From assembly GCF_000455125.1 (NCBI RefSeq), contig NZ_AUWR01000043.1:1-64000 (forward strand): 64,000 bases of DNA, written 5' to 3'. Made by a program: the position numbers and the translations under genes. The first letter of the stretch is position 1. Every line of letters begins with the position of its first letter. Positions 1-8,430 of this stretch are shown piece by piece. The stretch comes from Mycobacterium sp. UM_WGJ (GTDB lineage: Bacteria > Actinomycetota > Actinomycetes > Mycobacteriales > Mycobacteriaceae). The notes under the pieces are model-generated. The model was not told the DNA's origin and made no database searches. It saw only the letters and a list, made by a program, of their open reading frames with translations.

Positions 1-111
1 ACGCCGGGGGGATTCAGTAGCGCCTGTAGCGATGGGGTGGTGACTACCGTTCGCTACCACTGCGATGGAACCTCAGTGCAGATGCTGGATGCACCGCCGC
101 TTGACCGCTAA
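1..111 (+). CDS. 3' end of an unidentified protein (partial)
   Basis: The first frame stays open from the window edge and ends at a TAA, giving 36 residues (ending PPLDR) with mostly G/C third positions. I do not recognise the protein. It would be the last gene before the transposon right end at 280-354, so it may be cargo of the neighbouring Tn7-like element. The 168 bases between it and that end hold nothing I can support. A chance open frame in GC-rich DNA is possible because the piece is so short. Confidence 0.3.
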   Translation, partial: TPGGFSSACSDGVVTTVRYHCDGTSVQMLDAPPLDR

Positions 112-279
112 CGGTCCGCGCACCGGTCGATTCATCGCACAGCTCATCACCACAAAACTAGAGCGGCCGACATTAACGGCGGTCAGCTCCCAGAACACGG
201 CGACGAGCCGGTAGCAACCCTCGACGCCGCGCCGTCAACGGCATCCCAGCAATCACTCCGAAGCATGCGTCCTCGCGCA

Positions 280-354
280 TGACACGTTCGTGAGACACAT
301 GACAAGGACATGACACCGCCGCTGAGAATATGACACGCAGCGTGAGACCCTACA
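280..354. mobile_element. Right end of a second, adjacent Tn7-like transposon
   Basis: Four copies of a TGACAC-N4/5-TGAGA type motif start at 280, 300 (weak), 311 and 331, and the segment ends GACCCTACA. The layout (steps of 20, 11 and 20 bases, same orientation) almost duplicates the right end of the complete element at 29132-29205 (steps of 19, 11 and 20). It therefore reads as the right terminus of a related element lying to the left, into whose dnaB-proximal junction the complete element later inserted. Its own left end and transposase genes would be outside the window. Confidence 0.75.
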
Positions 355-358
355 ATTG
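354..358. repeat. Target-site duplication AATTG, left copy
   Basis: AATTG directly precedes the TGTAGG terminus at 359 and is repeated directly after the CCTACA terminus at 29206-29210. A 5-bp duplication is the rule for Tn7-family transposition. The first A is also the last base of the neighbouring element's right end. Confidence 0.85.
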
Positions 359-458
359 TGTAGGTTCTCACGATCCGTGTCATATGGCGACGTGCTGAAC
401 TGCGGCGATGCAGAACGTCTCACGTGATGTCATCTGGCTTTGTCTCAAGGTCGTGTCA
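359..458. repeat. Transposon left end with three TnsB-site-like motifs
   Basis: Starting from TGTAGG, inverted copies of the end motif lie at 366-382, 418-432 and 443-458; each reads TGACA(C)...TGAGA on the minus strand. The outermost copy starts 7 bases from the tip, the same offset as at the right end. Three dispersed sites are what Tn7 has at its left end. Binding by the TnsB encoded here is inferred. Confidence 0.85.
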
Positions 459-544
459 TTTCTTCGGCCCCTCTTCGCTGCAACCCGCCCACGCGGATTC
501 TGCAGTCGGCCGCAGGATGAGAGAAGGCTTGCCATCCATCGTGA

Positions 545-2089
545 CTAGCGACTCTCATCGACGACCCATGGGCCACCCGCGAGCAGCTCCCGCGTGTTTG
601 CGAGGTGATGCCCGTACGATGACGAATAGCCGTAGCCCTCTTGCAGTGTGGCAGCGTCGAATCCCGCCCTGTTGAGTAGGTTCGTCCGCAACACCCATGT
701 GATCGAGTAGCTCAGCGCGATGAGTAGATCCAGAAATTGCCTGTCGTCGACGTGATCAGGGAGCGACGGCTGATGCGCCATGAGATTACGCGCCGTTGAC
801 ACAGCATCTGGCCAATCTGCGAATCCTGCAACAATATTCGGAATAGACAGACGGGCATCGGCAATCAGGTCAGCCATCCGGCTTCTGAACGTCTGGTCGT
901 TGATGTGTCCGAATGCCTCGGTGACCGCCTTGCTGAACTCGGCGCGGTCCTCGTCGGTGAAGTCGGGTCCGTCCATTTCTGGAAGCGCGGCGTTACGTGC
1001 ACGACGGCACATCTTCTTGATCTTGCTGTCGGACAGGCTTGTGACACGCCTATTCTTGTCTCTGAAAAGGCGGCGGTGTAGTCCTTCGGCCACCGCGACG
1101 AGCGTGAGCACCTGCGCCTCAAGCGTAGCGCCTTGTAGGCTGTCTACGACTGCAGCATCCAATCCCTGTGTTTCACTGCGGAAATCAATCCACGTTGCGA
1201 ATCTCTTGGCAGTGAGGTAGCGGGTGTCAAGGAGGATGTGGCTAGGTTCCGCTACGGATTCCCGGCCCCTATGTACATCACGCCATGGCCCGTCCGCTAC
1301 GAGCTGGACCTGAAGGCCGACGGCGGCCGCGTCGTCCTTCGTAGCCAACTGCGTGATCGTCGTGACGGCGTTGATCACGCCAGAGTCGAAGTGGTCGAAC
1401 GTCATCGGGTCCGAATTCGTGAACTCGATCCACCGTTCCCCCTGGCCGCCGCAGTACGTGCGTAGGAGGCCGCCGTCAGCCGTTTGTGCCACATCCTCGG
1501 CCGCATCCCACCAGGAAGGCCCGACTACCTGAAACCTGACGGCACGGTACGTCTGATCGGCAGTGACCAGATCGCCACTGAGGGCGTACCTCGCTCGGAA
1601 TTGTTGGCTTGCCTCACTAGGGTCGCGCAAGAATTCGAGGCGGCGAGTGTCGCCCTGCGCATGAACCAGCGTTACCGGTGTCCCATCGGCAAGTTCCCCA
1701 TGGATCGTCCTCGGCTGAAAATCGGCTACGAGATCCTCTGGGTCACTCGAGCGGGTAACCAGCGGGTGGCCGCTAGCTAGCCGAGAGACCGAGAACTTAC
1801 GCTCGGCGAAGATCGCCTTGTCTGTCACCAAGATCGGACGCTCGTCGCCGCCAGCGAGCAGTTGGCCCGACGTCCGACGCTCAGGTGTGTCGATCTGCCA
1901 GAACGTGCCATCCGACTGTTCCACCCGACAAGCATGCACTGCACCACCGACACAGCCGTGCTGCGATTTCAGAATAGCGGCGACTTGAACCCAGGCCCCG
2001 AAACGCCCGGCGGGCAACTTCACGGACGCCCGTGCGGTTTCGAGCAGGCTCGCCGTCGACGCGCCAACAATCGCACGAAGGCGAGCCAT
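545..2089 (-). CDS. ApeA-like HEPN anti-phage protein
   Basis: A 514-residue frame. The N-terminal half resembles the ApeA N-terminal beta-rich domain (GTFWQIDTPERRTSGQL, then alternating strands). The C-terminal third is helical and holds RNLMAH, the R-N-x3-H motif of HEPN ribonucleases. ApeA-family proteins are known single-gene abortive-infection defences that probably cleave RNA after phage sensing. The first about 55 residues look unlike the family, so the true start may be the GTG at 1924 (459 residues). It is the first gene inside the left end, a usual place for Tn7 cargo, and follows mmpL on the same strand after a 507-bp gap. Family assignment is from motif and layout only. Confidence 0.7.
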   Translation of the reverse strand: MARLRAIVGASTASLLETARASVKLPAGRFGAWVQVAAILKSQHGCVGGAVHACRVEQSDGTFWQIDTPERRTSGQLLAGGDERPILVTDKAIFAERKFSVSRLASGHPLVTRSSDPEDLVADFQPRTIHGELADGTPVTLVHAQGDTRRLEFLRDPSEASQQFRARYALSGDLVTADQTYRAVRFQVVGPSWWDAAEDVAQTADGGLLRTYCGGQGERWIEFTNSDPMTFDHFDSGVINAVTTITQLATKDDAAAVGLQVQLVADGPWRDVHRGRESVAEPSHILLDTRYLTAKRFATWIDFRSETQGLDAAVVDSLQGATLEAQVLTLVAVAEGLHRRLFRDKNRRVTSLSDSKIKKMCRRARNAALPEMDGPDFTDEDRAEFSKAVTEAFGHINDQTFRSRMADLIADARLSIPNIVAGFADWPDAVSTARNLMAHQPSLPDHVDDRQFLDLLIALSYSITWVLRTNLLNRAGFDAATLQEGYGYSSSYGHHLANTRELLAGGPWVVDESR

Positions 2090-2596
2090 CCGTTCTCAGT
2101 GCCGAGATCCTCGCCGCGACGTCACCTCAACCACGCAACCACAGGAGGTCGCGCTGCACATCCATGGTGTGATGTGATTAGAGCGAACTAATGGTTACCA
2201 CCGGTTTTCGACCACCGGAGCGGTTACGCCCTATACGGGGGGCGTTCGCGATCTGCGTTAAAGGTAACGCCGCCTACCACGGCGGATATCCTTGCCGGCG
2301 ATGGCCTTGGTGCTGTCCGTTGTCGTTCTATCTGAGGCACCCGGGACCAATTGACCTGCGGTGCTTCAGATCAAGTGACAACCGGTAACCGATGTTTTGC
2401 CATTTAGACTGGGGTAAGTCGACTCTCGTGGCGGCGAACGAGCTTGGTCGGGTGTCAGTTGTCCCTGGAGAGGCGTCGCCTGTGGGGGCAGGCGCGGGAG
2501 GATTCGGAACGCCCGGTCCAGCGCGCGGCCGGGATTTGTTCGCCATCACCGTCAGCGGACACTGCTTGGTTCCGGCTGGGATCTACGATCAGCAAC
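2090..2596. other. Non-coding gap between mmpL and the ApeA-like gene
   Basis: I see no convincing gene here. A short hairpin at 2477-2494 (arms CGCCTG/CAGGCG) could end mmpL transcription. The promoter of the ApeA-like gene should lie between about 1925 and 2300, but no -10/-35 pair stands out. Confidence 0.4.
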
Positions 2597-5500
2597 TCAT
2601 GCGGCCCGCCGGCTGCGATGGCGGTGCCGCACGTTGGGCCACCAGCTGGCTTCGCGCAGCAGTGTGGCGATGGCGGGGACGGTGAGGGTGCGCACCAGGA
2701 AAGTGTCGAGGAGTAGCCCGCAGCCGATGATGAGGCCGGCCTGGATCATGATGGCTATCGAGCCGGTGGTGAGGCCGAACATGCTGGCGGCGAAGATTAG
2801 GCCGGCTGAGGTGATGACGGAGCCGGTCTTGGCGACGGTGCGTAGTACGCCTACGCGGATATTGGGTCCGGATTCTTCGCGCAGCCGTGAGACGAGCAGC
2901 ATGTTGTAGTCGGCGCCGACTGCTACCAGGATGATGAACGCCAATAGCGGTACCGGCCAGGCGATGTCGTATCCGAGGCCCCATTGGAATATCAGAACGC
3001 CGATGCCTAGTGAGGCCAGGTAGTTCAACACGACGGTGCCCAGCAGGTACAGCGGGGCCAGTACGGCTCGCAGCAAAACCATGAGGATGAGCCCGACAAT
3101 GAGCAGGGTGGCGATGGCCAGTTGGGTGAAGTCCGCCCGCAGCAATCGCTGGATGTCGGAGTTGACGGCGGGGAACCCGGCAACCGAGGCGGTGGCGTCG
3201 GCCAGTGAGGTGTTGGGGCGCGCGGCGTTGGCAACGTCGACGATCTCGTGTGCCAGGCGGATTGCTGCGCCACTGTAGGGGTCGGGGGTCGATTCGATGG
3301 CAAAGCGTGCGGTTTTGCCGTCGGCTGACAGGAATTGTTTCGCTACATCGGCGAATCGGCGGTTCTCGAAGACGTTGGCGGGCAGGTAGAAGCCGCTGGC
3401 GGAGTCCGAGGAGGCGCTGGCGCGAGCGGAGTTCTGTAGCTGGGTAGCAATTTGGCTCATCCCGGACAGCAGTTCGATGTTGCTGTCGGCCAGTGTGTGC
3501 ACGCCGGTCGCCAGTGCTTGGGCGCCCGAGGCGAGTTGGCTGATGCCGTCTTGGAGTCGACTGATGTTGCCGGCCAGATCAGCGGGTTCACCGAGGGTTC
3601 CGAAGGCCTTGTCCAAGGCGGTGACCGCGTTTTGGACATTGGCGAGGGCGCCGGCCACGGTGGCATTGGTGTCGGGGTTGTAGTGGTCACCGAGGTCGGC
3701 GACCTCGGTGAAGAATCCGCTGTCGCGCAGGCTCACCAGAATCTGAACTTGATCGCGGATCTGGGTGCACTGCGGTGTGGTGACGCACCACGGGGAGGTG
3801 TTGAGGGCGGCGACGAGGGGGTCGAGGATTGCGATGGCGTTTTGGGCTTGTTCAGCCAAAGGTCGCAGCCCGGGGCCCGATTGGATGGCTTGGTCGACGG
3901 CCGGGGCGGTCGCTGAAAGCTGTTGCAGCAGGGGTCGGAACAGCTGGACCTGACTGCCGACAGAGTCGCTGTGTTCCAACATCGAGGTCAGTGGTGTCAA
4001 TGCGCTGCGCAGGGTGGTGTCAAGCTGAGCGAGCCCGCCGGCGAGTTGGTCGGCGCCGTCGGTGAGCTTGGTGAGATCGTCCTTGCGTTCGTTGCCATCG
4101 GCGACGGCGCCAGCCAACTTGTCACCGATCTGGCCGTTCTGCCACGAGAGTTGGGCCTGCTCGAGGCGCGCTCCGGTGGGCCGGGTGACCCCGGACACTT
4201 TGGTGATACCCGGGAGCTGGGAGATGCGGGAGGCCATTTCGTCGAGGTCAGCCAGCCCCTTACCGGTGCGCATGTCGGTGGGGTTTTCCACGACCAGGAA
4301 TTCGGGGATGACGATATCTTTGCCGAAGTGGCGGTCCAGCAACTGGTAGCCCTGGTTGCTTGCGGTGTTGGTGGGCTGGCCTTTGCGGTCGTCGTAGCTG
4401 ATTTTCATCGTCGTCGCGGCTCCTGCCAGGGCCAGCAGGATGACCAGGCTGATGATCAGAAACCGGCCGGGGCGCCGGACCACCGCGACCGCGACGCTGT
4501 TCCAGTACCGGCGGGTGCGATCGGATTTGGGTTCGCCGATACCACGTTTGGCGGCCAGCGCCAGCACCGGCGGCAGCAGCGTGACCGTGGCTGCGAATCC
4601 CACCAGCACCGCGACCGCGCACGCCGGGCCGAGCGCGGCGAACACGCTCAGGCGGGCGAAGACCATCGCCAAAAACGCGAGCGCGACGGTGGCCGCCGAG
4701 GCCAGGATCACCCGGCCGATGCTGGCTGTAGCGTGGATAACGGCCTGGTCGGCGGGCACCTGCGCGCGACGCTGCTCGTGATAGCGGCTGATCAAAAACA
4801 CCGTGTAATCGGTGCCCGCGCCCAGCAGGATCGCTGTCATAAACGCCACGGTGAACTGCGAGACAGGCATGCCCAGCTCGCCCAGTGCGGACAGTACACC
4901 GCGCCCGACGGCCAGGCTTACCCCGATCACGAGCAGCGGCAGCAGTGCGGTGAACACCGACCGGTACACGATCAGCAGGATCAGCGCGATCAAACCCGCA
5001 GTCGCGATCGAAATCAGCAGCAGGTCATGCTCGGCAGAAGCGATCATGTCACTGAACGTCGCCGGTGGCCCCGTCACATACGCCGTGGTCGACGTGCCGG
5101 CGAACACCCCAGCGGCGATGTCACGCACCGCCTGCACGGAGGCGGCCGCGGCGGGATCACCCAGCGTGCCGGCCACACCCACCGGCAGATACCACGCCTG
5201 GTGGTCCTGGCTGACCGCGTGGGCCGCGGTGACCGGCTCGGATAGCAGGTCTTCAACCAGCAAGACGTGATCGGTGTCGGCGTTCAGCCGCGCCACCAGC
5301 TGCTCGTAGTGCTGCCGCGCCACGAGAGTCAACCCGGCGGGGTCTTCCATCGCGACGAACACCATCGTTTTGGAACCCTGTTCGCCGAACGCCGCGCTCA
5401 TGTGGTCCACCGTTTGAAATGACGGCACATCGTGCGGGAGCAGGTTCACCGACTGCTGCCGCACCACCGTCTCCAGCTGCGGAAACAGCAGCGCCAGCAC

Positions 5501-5677
5501 CACCGCAACGCCGACCCATGCCCCCATCACCAGCGCCTTGCGCCGCACAGTGAACCCAGCCAGCGCCGCCAGTCGCGCGCTGTACTCGCTGGAATCCGCT
5601 GGAAGGGTCGAACGGCTATTGCGCGTCAGCAGTGTCGCCGTGGTACCCGAGAAGTCCCGATCGCCGTCGGCCACCAC
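2597..5677 (-). CDS. MmpL-family RND transporter (cargo copy)
   Basis: A 1026-residue inner-membrane exporter of the MmpL/HpnN branch of RND transporters, which move lipids or drugs using proton flow. Membrane segments follow an N-terminal cytoplasmic stretch (ALVMGAWVGVAVVLALLF). Two repeated halves carry the family signatures GAGTDYTVFLISRYHEQ and [18 protein letters not shown], separated by a periplasmic loop rich in Gln/Leu/Ala heptads. GTG start at 5677; a GGAGG lies very close, so the start may be a few codons on. It lies 111 bp downstream of the DUF6188 gene on the same strand, and a TetR gene faces away beyond an operator-like palindrome, suggesting TetR-controlled efflux. Unusual as Tn7 cargo. 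Substrate unknown. Confidence 0.9.
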   Translation of the reverse strand: MVADGDRDFSGTTATLLTRNSRSTLPADSSEYSARLAALAGFTVRRKALVMGAWVGVAVVLALLFPQLETVVRQQSVNLLPHDVPSFQTVDHMSAAFGEQGSKTMVFVAMEDPAGLTLVARQHYEQLVARLNADTDHVLLVEDLLSEPVTAAHAVSQDHQAWYLPVGVAGTLGDPAAAASVQAVRDIAAGVFAGTSTTAYVTGPPATFSDMIASAEHDLLLISIATAGLIALILLIVYRSVFTALLPLLVIGVSLAVGRGVLSALGELGMPVSQFTVAFMTAILLGAGTDYTVFLISRYHEQRRAQVPADQAVIHATASIGRVILASAATVALAFLAMVFARLSVFAALGPACAVAVLVGFAATVTLLPPVLALAAKRGIGEPKSDRTRRYWNSVAVAVVRRPGRFLIISLVILLALAGAATTMKISYDDRKGQPTNTASNQGYQLLDRHFGKDIVIPEFLVVENPTDMRTGKGLADLDEMASRISQLPGITKVSGVTRPTGARLEQAQLSWQNGQIGDKLAGAVADGNERKDDLTKLTDGADQLAGGLAQLDTTLRSALTPLTSMLEHSDSVGSQVQLFRPLLQQLSATAPAVDQAIQSGPGLRPLAEQAQNAIAILDPLVAALNTSPWCVTTPQCTQIRDQVQILVSLRDSGFFTEVADLGDHYNPDTNATVAGALANVQNAVTALDKAFGTLGEPADLAGNISRLQDGISQLASGAQALATGVHTLADSNIELLSGMSQIATQLQNSARASASSDSASGFYLPANVFENRRFADVAKQFLSADGKTARFAIESTPDPYSGAAIRLAHEIVDVANAARPNTSLADATASVAGFPAVNSDIQRLLRADFTQLAIATLLIVGLILMVLLRAVLAPLYLLGTVVLNYLASLGIGVLIFQWGLGYDIAWPVPLLAFIILVAVGADYNMLLVSRLREESGPNIRVGVLRTVAKTGSVITSAGLIFAASMFGLTTGSIAIMIQAGLIIGCGLLLDTFLVRTLTVPAIATLLREASWWPNVRHRHRSRRAA

Positions 5678-5788
5678 ACCTCCATCAAACGAAACTATCG
5701 ATATCGCTACGCTACTTGAAGTACCACAGTGGTCGATGCGTGCGGCTACTCAGCGGCGCACGCGCGACGCGGTGCGCGGAATAGACCA

Positions 5789-6223
5789 TTAACGACGCGC
5801 GGCGAGATCTATTTCGGCGTCGTCGGCCTCGGGGATGTCATAGCGGACCACCCGGACCCGCCCAGGCGGCAGGCATGCCATGTAGCCGTGGTGCCTGCCG
5901 TACAACTCCCAGGCGGTGGCGTGCGCGTCGGCGTCAACATCGATGCCGTGTCCGTTCGAAAAGCCAAGGTGCAACCCACCGTCATCGCCGTAACAGGCGT
6001 GCGTGCACACCGCTCCGGCCAGGTCCAACAGCGGGCGTTCGTGTTCTGCGACCCAGTTGGGATCGATGAGCACTTCCTCGGCCGGAAAGTCACCGGCGGG
6101 CGGCAACATGAGCCGTAGTGGGCGGGAAATGACCAGTTCGTTGCGGTCATCGAAGTCCAACACCAGCCCATCACGCAGCGACACGCGCTGCACAACGCAC
6201 GCTTGGATCCATTGGGTGTACAT
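5789..6223 (-). CDS. DUF6188-like small protein
   Basis: 144 residues, no membrane segment or signal peptide. The layout (QRVSLRDGLVLDFDDRNELVISRPLRLMLP, then a C-terminal GIDVDADAHATAWELYGRHHGYMACLPPG) matches small actinobacterial proteins of the DUF6188 type, whose function is unknown. It starts 41 bp from a perfect inverted repeat (6264-6296) and is followed by mmpL on the same strand, so the two may be co-transcribed under the divergent TetR regulator. Confidence 0.7.
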   Translation of the reverse strand: MYTQWIQACVVQRVSLRDGLVLDFDDRNELVISRPLRLMLPPAGDFPAEEVLIDPNWVAEHERPLLDLAGAVCTHACYGDDGGLHLGFSNGHGIDVDADAHATAWELYGRHHGYMACLPPGRVRVVRYDIPEADDAEIDLAARR

Positions 6224-6263
6224 GGCGCCTCCTTGGGCACATCCTCGGGCGAGGCCACAAATA

Positions 6264-6296
6264 CTACTACTAGTAGCGGTGCGCTACTAGTAGTAG
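6264..6296. promoter_or_regulatory. Perfect 15-bp inverted repeat, probable TetR operator
   Basis: CTACTACTAGTAGCG, a GTG spacer, then its exact reverse complement. It lies between the divergent DUF6188 gene and tetR. Length and symmetry fit a TetR-dimer operator. A shorter related stretch (CGCTACGCTAC) and palindromes such as ACCACAGTGGT occur near 5708-5733, just ahead of mmpL. Binding is inferred from position. Confidence 0.75.
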
Positions 6297-6439
6297 CGTT
6301 AACTGTGAGCCACGGAGACCGATCGAACACTTAAGGCGCTCCCACTACGAGCTGTTTCGCTGCGCTACCGTTGGTGCCATAACCGTCGGCCTAGCGCGCA
6401 ACGCCGGCCAAAAACGCGGAAGCAGCGAGGTGAGCGAGC

Positions 6440-7177
6440 GTGAGCAGCCGGCTGGAGTTGGGCCACGACGATGGCAATGACGACATCGACCCCCGCCGGA
6501 TCCGGTCCCGCAATCGCCTACTGGACGCAGCGGCCGCATTGCTCACCAGCGGCGGCATTGAGGCCGTCACCATCGACGCGGTCACCAAAGCCTCCAAGGT
6601 GGCTCGCACCACCCTCTACCGCCATTTCAACAACTCGTCGCAGTTGCTCGCAGCGACCTTCGAGCGGCTGCTACCTCAAGTCACCCCGCCCACACCGGCC
6701 AATGGAACGCTGCGCGAACGGCTCATCGAACTGCTCACCCGCCAGGCCGCCTTATTCGGCGACGCCCCGCTGCACGTCACCGCGCTGGCCTGGCTCGCCC
6801 TGGGCCCCACCGCAACCACCGATCACACCAGCGGTGACCACGCCCCCAGGGCGCTGCGCGCACGAGTCATTGACCAATACCGACAACCCTTCGACGCCAT
6901 CCTGCAAAGCGCCGAAGCTCGCGCCGAACTCGGCGACTTCGACGTCGAACTCGTACTGTGCCAACTCATCGGGCCATTCGCCTTCGCGCGAATGACCGGC
7001 CTGCGAACCATGACTGCCCACGACTGCACACGCATCGTCGACGACTTCCTCGCCGCCCACCGTCACAACGACAGCGAACCCGCAACCACACAGGCCGGCA
7101 ATAATTCCACCGCAATTCAGGCAGCAAATAGTGCCTCAGGTCAAACGAGAACGGACACCCGCGCTGGCCGTGGCTGA
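6440..7177 (+). CDS. TetR-family transcriptional regulator
   Basis: 245 residues with an N-terminal TetR helix-turn-helix (IDAVTKASKVARTTLYRHF, about residues 36-55) and a helical C-terminal ligand-binding part. GTG start. It is divergent from the DUF6188-mmpL pair, and the 216-bp gap holds a perfect 15-bp inverted repeat, so it most likely represses itself and the mmpL unit. The last about 30 residues are polar and low in complexity. Ligand unknown. Confidence 0.88.
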   Translation: MSSRLELGHDDGNDDIDPRRIRSRNRLLDAAAALLTSGGIEAVTIDAVTKASKVARTTLYRHFNNSSQLLAATFERLLPQVTPPTPANGTLRERLIELLTRQAALFGDAPLHVTALAWLALGPTATTDHTSGDHAPRALRARVIDQYRQPFDAILQSAEARAELGDFDVELVLCQLIGPFAFARMTGLRTMTAHDCTRIVDDFLAAHRHNDSEPATTQAGNNSTAIQAANSASGQTRTDTRAGRG

Positions 7178-7209
7178 CGAGCGCCCACTTCTCGGCCGAA
7201 TGAGGGCGA

Positions 7210-7877
7210 TTAGCTGGCGCTGCACCACGTTGCGGGCTCGTTCCCTGCCTTGGAGGCGGGCCGGTTGACCCGTGTGGCGCTGAGTTGCTGATCATAGATC
7301 CACTGTTCGATGGGGCGGGTGTGGTCGCGGCGCCGGGGAAACCGGTCGCCGATACGGATGTAGACCGCATCGACGGCGCGGGCTCGCGCGGGTGTTGCTG
7401 CCACGGTGTTCCAAATTCGGACGCGAGCGTCAGCCAGGATAGCGGCCAAGGCGATCAGGTCGGGGTACGCGGCGATATGCGCATCGACGTCGGCGTCGGT
7501 GGGCGGCGGCGTGAACGGGCTCACGGTGCGCGACCACCAACGGTGAATTCGAGCGGAGTCCCTAACCGCGAAGCGCGCGGCGTCGTTGTGACGGTGATGC
7601 AGCCGTGCATGGCGCACCGCGGCGGCCAGCACGGCGGGTGCACAACATCGTCGAGGGTGTAAGTGCCCCGACCTATCCAGCGGCGGTGCCGGCGGCAGAC
7701 TGTGGCGTAGTCAGGGAACCAGCAGTAGACGGGCTCGTAGACACCGCGCCGCGCCATGCACAGCCGGCACGCGGGTCGGGCGTGGCGACGTTGTCGGGTG
7801 GGGTCGCGGTCGTAGCCGGCGGACAACCTTATTAGCCGGGACTGCAGAGTGACCAATGGGTAGTTCGCTCCACCCAC
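7210..7877 (-). pseudogene. TniQ-like gene fragment with a frameshift
   Basis: Two overlapping frames join into one recognisable protein. The upstream frame gives PACRLCMARRGVYEP and VCRRHRRWIGRG, the Cys/His finger layout of actinobacterial TniQ proteins. The downstream frame, entered at about 7632, continues VLAAAVRHARLHHRH and YPDLIALAAILADARVRIW, as intact relatives do. One lost base in CACCCGCC/GTGCTG near 7633 explains the break. The N-terminal TniQ domain is also missing. Likely the relic of another transposon's targeting gene. Assignment by eye. Confidence 0.6.
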
Positions 7878-8430
7878 GACTCGTACCCGACGTGTTCACG
7901 CGTCGTCGAAAACCACCACAGCCCTGGATAATTGCTCTGTCTACGAAACGACGGGAATCCGCGGATAGGTGAGTAGTCCAACTCGAAGGTCACCGCGGCG
8001 CACTCCGCTAGCGGCAAGCGCGAGTGACCTCAGGTGGAGTTGAATTCAAGCTCAACACTACCGTTGACCTGCGGCCATAACGCTGCCGGAGACGTACGCA
8101 CCTAAATGACGGTGTCGGCCGTGCCTCGGATAACTTGGCAAAGACACGCCGATACCTCAGATGCGAAGGCAATACCCAACATCGGATGTCAACGGACAGG
8201 TGCGTCGCCAGTGAACGACGACCACTGGATTTACTTGTTGATGGCGGTTCACGAACCGGCACTCCGCCGGCCGATCTTATTCGTCACAGTGACGATAGCG
8301 TCCCGCTCCTCCTGCGCCGAGTGCCCGGCAGCCGACAATCAGCACCGTCAGACGCGCTCCGCCAGTCCCAACGGTCGTCATGGCCATGCGGTAATATCCG
8401 GTCGAAACCAACAAGTTGACTTGGGGCCGT
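7878..8430. other. Gap without a supported gene upstream of the GHKL-ATPase gene
   Basis: No frame here has convincing composition. An imperfect palindrome around TTGAATTCAA (8037-8053) could be a regulatory site. G+C begins to fall near 8040 and stays low through 11.9 kb, marking the two-gene unit that follows as a separate acquisition. Confidence 0.4.

Noticed and set aside
3923-5245. 440-residue plus-strand open frame opposite mmpL
   Set aside because: Low-complexity Arg/Gly/Asp-rich translation antisense to a clear MmpL gene.
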